From Bacillota bacterium (GTDB lineage Bacteria; Bacillota; Bacilli; Lactobacillales; Streptococcaceae), in contig JAJXWC010000079.1 of NCBI GenBank assembly GCA_021781855.1, positions 1 to 9,740 of the forward strand: a stretch of 9,740 nucleotides of DNA. The letters run 5' to 3'. The notes beneath the pieces were generated by a model. It saw only the letters and a program-made list of their open reading frames with translations, did not search any database and was not told the DNA's origin. Position numbers and translations under genes: made by a program. Of this stretch, positions 5,617 through 9,740 are shown one piece after another (within the stretch, counting starts at the first letter, position 1; the number at the start of each line of letters is the position of its first letter).

Positions 5617-6780
5617 CTACTGAAATTCTTTCCAGGATTTTTTAGAGTAAATCAAAAATGAAAGTCCAGCGAGAATTAAAGCGAAAACTGCAATAATGAA
5701 AGGGTAGGAGGAAAAACCTTCTTGTTCAAAGAGAAAACCAAGCGGAATGGGAAGGAAGAACATTCCGACATTGACAAAAGCCATATTAAAACTAATCACT
5801 CGTTTTGCGGTATTAGCGGAATATTTTTCATAAGCTTGTTTCATTGCCGTTGGGTAAAGTGGTGCCAGTCCGAGTCCGAGTAAGGTTCCTGAGAGATATT
5901 GAAAGCTAATCTGATGAACAAAGCCGAAACTTACGCCGATGAGAAGCAAAAGAAAATGTAAAAAGATAATCGTTCGTCCAGAAAGTAGATAAGCCGTAAA
6001 TCCTGTAAGAAAACGTCCAATCATCAGTCCTGCCCAGTAAAAAGAAGTAATGGCGGCACCAACTGCCATTGAAAAATGTAATTGTTCAACGGCAAAACTT
6101 GAATAAAAACGCCCGATAATCAGTTCAACAGCGTAGAAAAAATAAAAAGTAGGTATGAGAAAATGCTGAAATTTCATTTTTTCTGGCGCAATTTCTTTTG
6201 TTTCATGAGTTGCTTCAGCTTTTTCATTAAATTTATCACGTGTGATAAATGCTAAGAGCAGAATTAAGAATTGAGCTGAGGCAATAATCCCGACGCCGAG
6301 TTGCCAAGTACGCCCAGGCTGGACAGCAAAAGTCATGATAAATGAGCTAAGTGAAACACCAATTCCATAAAAGGCATGTAAAAAATTCATCAAACTATTA
6401 CTGAAATGTTTCGCAGCAAAATCATTAATTGTGATGTCTACTGCGCCTTGACCAAAGCCTAGAAAAACGCAGGAAAGTAGCATTGAAAAAGTGTTATGTC
6501 CCAAACCGAGTGCAGCCAAGCCGATGATTGTGAGAAGTGTACTGTAAATAATGAACTTATCCATTGTCCAAATCTTAGACAGCCGAGGATAAATCAGTGT
6601 TGAACAAAAGGAAAAACCAAGCTGAATCGCTCCAAAAATACTAATCATATCTACTGAGAAACCGTAAGTCTGCCGAATAGCAGGCCAGGCACTTCCCATG
6701 ACCGAGTCAGGTAATCCTAAGCTGATAAAGATGATAAAAACGATAAAAATAAGAAATTTTGTAATTTTTTTGCTAGTCAT
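5617..6780 (-). CDS. MFS transporter, 12 TM, fucose-permease-like (FHS) group
   Basis: A 387-aa inner-membrane secondary transporter with two six-helix halves joined by a charged central loop (about residues 185-205, DKFNEKAEATHETKEIAPEK). The N-terminal LGLPDSVMGSAWPAIR and the FGQGAVDITINDF stretch in helices 4-5 are typical of FucP-like sugar MFS proteins in Firmicutes. A GRFLTGFTAYLLSGR loop is the motif A equivalent of the second half. The substrate cannot be read from sequence; a sugar is likely given the family and the neighbouring glucokinase operon, and a drug is an alternative. The start ATG has AAAGG about 7 nt upstream, and an extended -10 promoter lies at 6813-6821. No terminator is visible before the yqgQ promoter, so some read-through into yqgQ-glcK is possible. 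It is divergent from the LytTR gene. Confidence 0.85.
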   Translation of the reverse strand: MTSKKITKFLIFIVFIIFISLGLPDSVMGSAWPAIRQTYGFSVDMISIFGAIQLGFSFCSTLIYPRLSKIWTMDKFIIYSTLLTIIGLAALGLGHNTFSMLLSCVFLGFGQGAVDITINDFAAKHFSNSLMNFLHAFYGIGVSLSSFIMTFAVQPGRTWQLGVGIIASAQFLILLLAFITRDKFNEKAEATHETKEIAPEKMKFQHFLIPTFYFFYAVELIIGRFYSSFAVEQLHFSMAVGAAITSFYWAGLMIGRFLTGFTAYLLSGRTIIFLHFLLLLIGVSFGFVHQISFQYLSGTLLGLGLAPLYPTAMKQAYEKYSANTAKRVISFNMAFVNVGMFFLPIPLGFLFEQEGFSSYPFIIAVFALILAGLSFLIYSKKSWKEFQ

Positions 6781-6812
6781 GGGCTGCCTTTGCTAAGGTT
6801 TAATTCTCTTAT

Positions 6813-6821
6813 ATTATAACA
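6813..6821 (-). promoter_or_regulatory. extended -10 promoter of the MFS gene
   Basis: On the minus strand TGT-TATAAT is a perfect -10 with a TGn extension. The -35 area (CGCCTT or GCCTTT) is weak, which the extension can offset. It drives the MFS gene that begins at 6780. Confidence 0.6.
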
Positions 6822-6849
6822 AAGTTGGAAAAGGAAAGGCGCCGAGAAA

Positions 6850-6878
6850 TTGAATTTGTTTTTACAAAATGGTATCAT
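6850..6878 (+). promoter_or_regulatory. promoter of the LytTR regulator gene
   Basis: TTGAAT (6850-6855), a 17-bp spacer ending in TGG, then TATCAT (6873-6878), so the -10 is extended. The start is expected near 6885, only about 19 nt before the first ATG. No Shine-Dalgarno is visible in that leader, which suggests weak or atypical translation. Confidence 0.6.
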
Positions 6879-6903
6879 TAAATTTGAATAATGCAAAATA
6901 TAG

Positions 6904-7641
6904 ATGGATAAACAACGAATGAAGACGATAATTATTGATGCAGGAACTGAGGACAATGAAAAAATTTACGGCTTCGTGCGTGGGCTTGAAGATGAGCTGA
7001 AGATAAGAGCTGAAATTTATATGACTAAAACTTGTAGTACGCATGAAGAAGCTTACAATTATTTTGTCACTCATGCTGCAGAGATAGGCACTTATTTTGT
7101 AAAGATTTCAACACGAGAAGAGTTTGAATTGCTTCAAAAAATCCAGGAAGTAAAGACAAAAGCGATAGTGATGATGTACACAGATGACGAAGATTTACAG
7201 AGTGATTTGCTTGATTTTACTCACTCTGAAACATGGACGTTAGCAACAGTGCGGGGAGAGCGTTCTTTAAGGCAAATGCTCAGAAAAATTTTGGCTTTTT
7301 GCTATACTCACAATGTAAAAACGGAGAAAATAGGAACAAACAATCTTGTGATGACTTCCGTTTTGTATATTATGGCAGAAAAGGAGCACCGAAATTATCT
7401 GCGCTCCGTTCAGAGCGATAACGAATGTCTAATCCGAACGACAATAACTGAAATCGGTAGAATGGCTCCTCATTTCATCCCTCTCGGACGAGGGCTTCTA
7501 GTTAATTTGGACCATATCCGCAGAATCGAAAGTGATGGCTTAACCATCTGCTTTGAAGGAACGACAAAAAGAATAACAGCACCAAAAGTCTGCAAAAAAC
7601 AGCTTAAAGCGTTAGCTGAAAGATACGAGATAAAGCACTAG
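6904..7641 (+). CDS. AgrA-like LytTR-family transcriptional regulator with degenerate receiver
   Basis: Residues about 6-125 form a receiver-like domain and about 145-243 a LytTR DNA-binding domain (FIPLGRGLLVNLDHIRRIESDGLTICFEGTTKRI matches the RCHNSFVVN-type core). Aligned by eye with AgrA, IGCYFLDI becomes IGTYFVKI, so the phosphoacceptor Asp is Lys67. The acidic pair is reduced to IIIDAGTED, and the conserved switch Thr and Lys are also altered. Phosphorylation by a histidine kinase is therefore not expected, and no kinase gene is in the window. The first ATG (6904) has no ribosome site; the in-frame ATG at 6919 (MKTIIIDAG) aligns with the AgrA start and may be the real one (240 aa). The gene has its own promoter and terminator and lies just upstream of phased repeats that precede a secreted peptide operon, its probable target. 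Confidence 0.85.
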   Translation: MDKQRMKTIIIDAGTEDNEKIYGFVRGLEDELKIRAEIYMTKTCSTHEEAYNYFVTHAAEIGTYFVKISTREEFELLQKIQEVKTKAIVMMYTDDEDLQSDLLDFTHSETWTLATVRGERSLRQMLRKILAFCYTHNVKTEKIGTNNLVMTSVLYIMAEKEHRNYLRSVQSDNECLIRTTITEIGRMAPHFIPLGRGLLVNLDHIRRIESDGLTICFEGTTKRITAPKVCKKQLKALAERYEIKH

Positions 7642-7643
7642 AC

Positions 7644-7676
7644 AAAACGACATTCTGCAAAATAGAATGTCGTTTT
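7644..7676 (+). terminator. terminator of the LytTR gene
   Basis: A perfect 13-bp stem aaaacgacattct (7644-7656) with agaatgtcgtttt (7664-7676) and a 7-nt loop starts 2 nt after the stop codon. The four T at the 3' arm serve as a short U-tract. It separates regulator transcription from the peptide operon downstream. Confidence 0.8.
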
Positions 7677-7741
7677 CGTCACAAAATTAGGTTTCATCAC
7701 AGCAGAATCGCATTTTATCACACAAAATCACGTTTCATCAC
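7672..7741 (+). promoter_or_regulatory. four phased direct repeats, candidate LytTR operator array
   Basis: Copies are gttttcgtcac (7672-7682), ggtttcatcac (7690-7700), cattttatcac (7711-7721) and cgtttcatcac (7731-7741). Their ends are 18, 21 and 20 bp apart, i.e. about two helical turns. The second and fourth copies sit in longer units (7680-7700 and 7721-7741) identical at 19 of 21 positions. LytTR regulators typically bind 9-bp direct repeats with about 21-bp periodicity upstream of target promoters. The core differs from published LytTR consensus sites, so the assignment rests on geometry and position. Confidence 0.7.
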
Positions 7742-7743
7742 TT

Positions 7744-7766
7744 ATTTTACGAAAAATTCGTAAAAT
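7744..7766. promoter_or_regulatory. perfect 10-bp dyad between repeats and promoter
   Basis: attttacgaa (7744-7753) and ttcgtaaaat (7757-7766) are perfect inverted repeats around aaa, 3 bp upstream of the -35. Position suggests an operator for a dimeric regulator. Each strand also contains a TACGAA core with 7 of 8 matches to the ComX cin-box (TACGAAAA on plus, TACGAATT on minus). A weak AT-rich terminator is a third reading. Confidence 0.5.
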
Positions 7767-7769
7767 TAT

Positions 7770-7798
7770 TTGTTTTTCTAAATGTTAGGGATTACAAT
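7770..7798 (+). promoter_or_regulatory. promoter of the secreted-peptide / ABC operon
   Basis: TTGTTT (7770-7775), a 17-bp spacer and TACAAT (7793-7798). The -35 is weak (3 of 6), as expected for an activator-dependent promoter, and the direct repeats end 28 bp upstream of it. Transcription should start near 7805, giving a leader of about 208 nt before the peptide gene. Confidence 0.6.
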
Positions 7799-7832
7799 AT
7801 AAACATAGAAAATAAAAATGCTTAAGCAAGCG

Positions 7833-7850
7833 TGAGAATGACGATTCTCA
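7833..7850 (+). other. leader hairpin 1
   Basis: tgagaat (7833-7839) pairs with attctca (7844-7850) around a 4-nt loop, inside the predicted leader and 20 nt before the small ORF start. A cttaag palindrome sits at 7821-7826. It may shape access to the small ORF ribosome site. Confidence 0.4.
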
Positions 7851-7869
7851 AAAGAGAAAGAGAGGAAAA

Positions 7870-7968
7870 ATGATAAAAAAGGAGTTATCGCCCAAAAATG
7901 ATGTTCTCAGCAAAGTAGGAAAGGAAATTTTTCATAATGGAAAAATTGTCAACAGCGTAAGTCACTAG
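7870..7968 (+). CDS. candidate 32-aa leader ORF upstream of the secreted peptide
   Basis: ATG at 7870, stop TAG at 7966-7968, with GAGG (7862-7865; longer AAAGAGAGG) 4 nt before the ATG. The product begins MIKKELSPKNDVL and ends NGKIVNSVSH. It has six Lys, three acidic residues and two His, no Cys, no signal peptide and no hydrophobic segment. It is not secretory by the Sec route and lacks a Gly-Gly leader site. I do not recognise it. It may be a small unmodified peptide, a cytoplasmic regulator, or a translated leader whose ribosome affects the hairpin at 7961-7990, since its stop codon lies inside the 5' arm of that hairpin. It could also be a chance frame, as 33 codons is short; the ribosome site is the main support. 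Confidence 0.45.
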   Translation: MIKKELSPKNDVLSKVGKEIFHNGKIVNSVSH

Positions 7969-7990
7969 AAGATAATCCTCTTTTAGTGAC
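7961..7990 (+). promoter_or_regulatory. 12-bp leader hairpin overlapping the small ORF stop
   Basis: 7961-7972 pairs with 7979-7990 (gtcactagaaga with tcttttagtgac, one G-U) around a 6-nt loop. No T-tract follows, so it is not a terminator. It sits 9 nt upstream of the AAAGAGG ribosome site (8000-8006) of the peptide gene. Ribosomes finishing the small ORF would open it. Plausible roles are translational coupling, RNase processing or stabilisation of the peptide-ABC mRNA. Confidence 0.6.
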
Positions 7991-8012
7991 TGTAGAATGA
8001 AAGAGGTAAAAA

Positions 8013-8333
8013 ATGAAAAAAAGTATTAAAGTTTGTGCAGCTGCGGTTGTCGCTGTCGCTGCAGTTGCAATGGTTGCCCCTGTGCAAAAAGCAAATGCAA
8101 CAGTTGTCGTATTTCTGCCCAATGTATATGTCCAAAACCAAATTTGGGAAAATGCTGTACCGCTAGTAGGAGCAAAAGCACAGTGGGTTACCGTAAACAG
8201 TTATTGGACGGGAAGCGTACAAGTAAATTATATCAGTGGTTACACTAGAGTGCCATATGGAACTGTGGCAATATATAATGCATTAGGAACATCCAGAACG
8301 CTCAGCACAACTTATATTTATAAAGCAAATTAA
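8013..8333 (+). CDS. Sec-secreted, cysteine-free aromatic-rich peptide (putative bacteriocin-like or signalling peptide)
   Basis: A 106-aa precursor with a textbook signal peptide: basic n-region MKKSIK, an Ala/Val hydrophobic core (7-22), and a signal peptidase site ANA before Thr30. The mature part is 77 aa with no Cys or His, three Trp (45, 58, 65), eight Tyr, one acidic residue (Glu46) and net charge about +3. Alternating hydrophobic/polar stretches (59-74, 83-88, 97-103) suggest a small beta-rich fold. AAAGAGG lies 6 nt upstream of the ATG. The ABC permease gene follows at 8358, so peptide and transporter form one operon. The layout resembles lactococcin-972-type loci (Sec-secreted peptide plus ABC transporter for immunity), but I cannot align the mature sequence to that family with confidence. 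An adhesin-like or envelope-stress peptide is an alternative. Confidence 0.75.
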   Translation: MKKSIKVCAAAVVAVAAVAMVAPVQKANATVVVFLPNVYVQNQIWENAVPLVGAKAQWVTVNSYWTGSVQVNYISGYTRVPYGTVAIYNALGTSRTLSTTYIYKAN

Positions 8334-8357
8334 ACTTTTAAAGTGAGGAGAAATAAA

Positions 8358-9500
8358 ATGATGCTATACTTGTTCGAAATAAAAAAATTTGTAATTAATC
8401 GTAAGAATATGATGTTAGGATTGATTCTCTCCTCACTCCTTTTTTTAGGGCTGTATTTCTTTGTGTTCAATGGTCCTTTAACTGCCCCGGCGCTTAAAGC
8501 TCAACTGTTGAGTTCTACACAACAACTGGAGAGTTCTTCAAGAGCTACTCTGAATGGACTTTCAAAAAATGACAGAAGCAGAGAATTTTTTTCAAAAAAC
8601 GAGGAGTATTTGGAAAAACAGATTATTGCAATCCAAAAAAATGATATTAATCAGTATTATGATTTGGAATTGCAAAGAATTAATTTTGAAATGAAGAATA
8701 ATCAACAAGTCGTGGGGCTGTCAGTAGAAAACTTAGAGGCTGAGAAAAGCTATATTCAACTCGTCCAGTCGCGAGGGCTAAACTTTGAAATAATGCCGAG
8801 TGGGCAAATTCATGCCTTTGGACAATATGTGAGATTTACTTTCGGTTTGTTTTTCTCTAGTTTGTTTTTGTTTGCTTTTTCTTTATTTGTTTCGATAGAT
8901 TTGTCAAGCTTCTTGGAAAAAAAGGAAAATCATTTTTTCAATTTTGCAGGAATTGGAAGCCTGAAAAATATCCTTACTAAGGTTATAACTTCAGTTTTGC
9001 TGACAATGCTCTGGATAATCTTATTGAGTGTGATTGACATTGTTATTGTCGGAGTTACGAGTGGTTTCGGTTCTTTCAATTACCCTGCGGTTTTATCTAA
9101 TATCTGGGGAGGGGAAGTTGCTACAACTCCAGATAACATAAGTATTTCCAATGGTCAGGTTATTTTGCTTTCTCTATTTTACCTATTTATCATTCTTGTT
9201 TTTCTTTCAACTTTGGGAGCACTCTTGTCTGCTTTGACTAAGAGAGCTTTAGTTGTAGCAGGGATAATTGCGGTATTTGTTGTTGGCTGGTCACTCGTAG
9301 AAAATCAGCCTGCTGTTCAGGGTTTAAGGCGTTTCGTGCCGATGAGTTATCTTAATCCAGTTGAACTTTTGTGCCATCCGAGCTATCTTATGGGAAATTT
9401 TTCTTATCTCGGTGGGATAGTTTATCTGATGATTTGCAGCTTAATCTTTCTTTTTCTGGCTAATTTGGTCTATAAAAATTACAAGATAAGGAGAATTTGA
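8358..9500 (+). CDS. ABC-2 type permease, probable immunity or export subunit
   Basis: A 380-aa membrane protein starting at ATG 8358. GAGGAG (8345-8350) is its ribosome site at 7 nt, so the upstream in-frame GTG at 8343 is unlikely because it overlaps that site. Topology: TM1 (18-38), an extracytoplasmic domain of about 120 residues (39-157, rich in Gln/Glu/Lys/Ser and likely helical), then five more TM segments (about 160-180, 208-232, 268-291, 297-313, 350-371) and a basic C-terminus. This is the layout of ABC-2 permeases such as those for lantibiotic immunity or bacitracin resistance. It lies 24 bp after the peptide gene. Its stop is 1 bp before the ATPase ATG, so the two subunits are translationally coupled. 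Because the peptide has a Sec signal, immunity or sensing is more likely than export; this is inference. Confidence 0.85.
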   Translation: MMLYLFEIKKFVINRKNMMLGLILSSLLFLGLYFFVFNGPLTAPALKAQLLSSTQQLESSSRATLNGLSKNDRSREFFSKNEEYLEKQIIAIQKNDINQYYDLELQRINFEMKNNQQVVGLSVENLEAEKSYIQLVQSRGLNFEIMPSGQIHAFGQYVRFTFGLFFSSLFLFAFSLFVSIDLSSFLEKKENHFFNFAGIGSLKNILTKVITSVLLTMLWIILLSVIDIVIVGVTSGFGSFNYPAVLSNIWGGEVATTPDNISISNGQVILLSLFYLFIILVFLSTLGALLSALTKRALVVAGIIAVFVVGWSLVENQPAVQGLRRFVPMSYLNPVELLCHPSYLMGNFSYLGGIVYLMICSLIFLFLANLVYKNYKIRRI

Positions 9501-9501
9501 A

Positions 9502-9740
9502 ATGACTTTAAAAATTAGTAGTCTAAAAATTCCAGATATTATATCCTTTGACTTTGAACTTGCTCAAAACGGACTTTACGGAATCATCGGGCGCAATGGT
9601 ATCGGGAAAAGCACTTTGTTTTCAGTCCTATCGGGGGAAATCGCCATATCACAAGGCAAAGTCGAGACTGGGCGAGTGGCTTATCTGCCAGATGTCGAAA
9701 GCTTTGACGGGAATCTCAAAATGAAGGATTATTTCAATAT
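9502..9740 (+). CDS. ABC transporter ATP-binding subunit, 3' end beyond the window
   Basis: Only the first 79 codons are present. The Walker A motif GRNGIGKST (30-38) is intact, preceded by the FELAQNGLYGIIG strand. The Q-loop position reads YLPD (61-64), Asp instead of Gln, a variation common among ABC-2 partner ATPases, where Glu is frequent. AGGAG (9489-9493) inside the permease end is the ribosome site and the ATG follows the permease stop by 1 bp. The N-terminus before Walker A is short (about 29 residues), consistent with a compact single-domain ATPase. Signature and Walker B motifs lie outside the window. Confidence 0.9.
   Translation, partial: MTLKISSLKIPDIISFDFELAQNGLYGIIGRNGIGKSTLFSVLSGEIAISQGKVETGRVAYLPDVESFDGNLKMKDYFN

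Noticed and set aside
6891..6911. uORF MQNIDG overlapping the start of the LytTR gene
   Set aside because: Six codons, no ribosome site and predicted within a few nt of the transcript start.
7898..7918. Short frame MMFSAK after AAGGAG at 7879-7884
   Set aside because: Only six codons and a 13-nt gap from the ribosome site; it lies within the more credible 32-codon ORF.
8013..8333. Lactococcin 972 family assignment for the secreted peptide
   Set aside because: Gene layout fits, but I could not align the Trp/His/Gly pattern of that family with the mature sequence, so I leave the peptide unassigned.
8343..8357. GTG start for the ABC permease five codons upstream
   Set aside because: The GTG overlaps the GAGGAG ribosome site that serves ATG 8358 with 7 nt spacing, and nothing resembling a ribosome site precedes the GTG.
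1..9740. CRISPR array, tRNA, rRNA or insertion sequence
   Set aside because: No regularly spaced repeat-spacer array, no cloverleaf with a CCA-type end, no rRNA-like stretch and no transposase or terminal inverted repeats were seen on either strand.

Overview
The window looks like chromosomal DNA of a Lactococcus or very close relative. It is AT-rich and low-GC Gram-positive in style, with AGGAG-type ribosome sites. It carries a HdiR-type self-cleaving regulator, a DinB polymerase, a ComC prepilin peptidase, a Dps mini-ferritin and a yqgQ-glcK-rhodanese operon, a combination I associate with lactococci. I cannot fix the species.

Left part (1-3322): a structured non-coding stretch (1-150) precedes hdiR and a small membrane protein gene. 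A dispersed hairpin repeat encodes the end of that small protein. Next come dinB (+) and comC (-), which converge and overlap by 59 bases. DNA-damage response and DNA-uptake functions are therefore neighbours.

Middle part (3323-6780): dps (+) has a palindrome over its -10 that resembles a PerR box. Facing it is the minus-strand operon yqgQ, glcK and a membrane-anchored rhodanese-like protein without the catalytic cysteine. The operon ends in a strong terminator at 3923-3960. Its promoter sits so close to the yqgQ ATG that the mRNA is probably leaderless. Upstream is a 12-TM MFS transporter gene of the fucose-permease-like group.

Right part (6850-9740) is the most unusual. It holds a LytTR regulator whose receiver-like domain has Lys where AgrA has the phosphoacceptor Asp. 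After that gene's terminator come four direct repeats phased at about two helical turns, a perfect 23-bp dyad and a sigma-A-like promoter. A roughly 200-nt leader follows, with an unlisted 32-codon ORF and a 12-bp hairpin. Then come a Sec-secreted, cysteine-free, aromatic-rich cationic peptide (77 aa mature), an ABC-2 permease and an ABC ATPase cut by the window end. My inference is a LytTR-controlled secreted peptide system, bacteriocin-like or signalling, whose ABC pair gives immunity or export. I do not recognise the peptide family.
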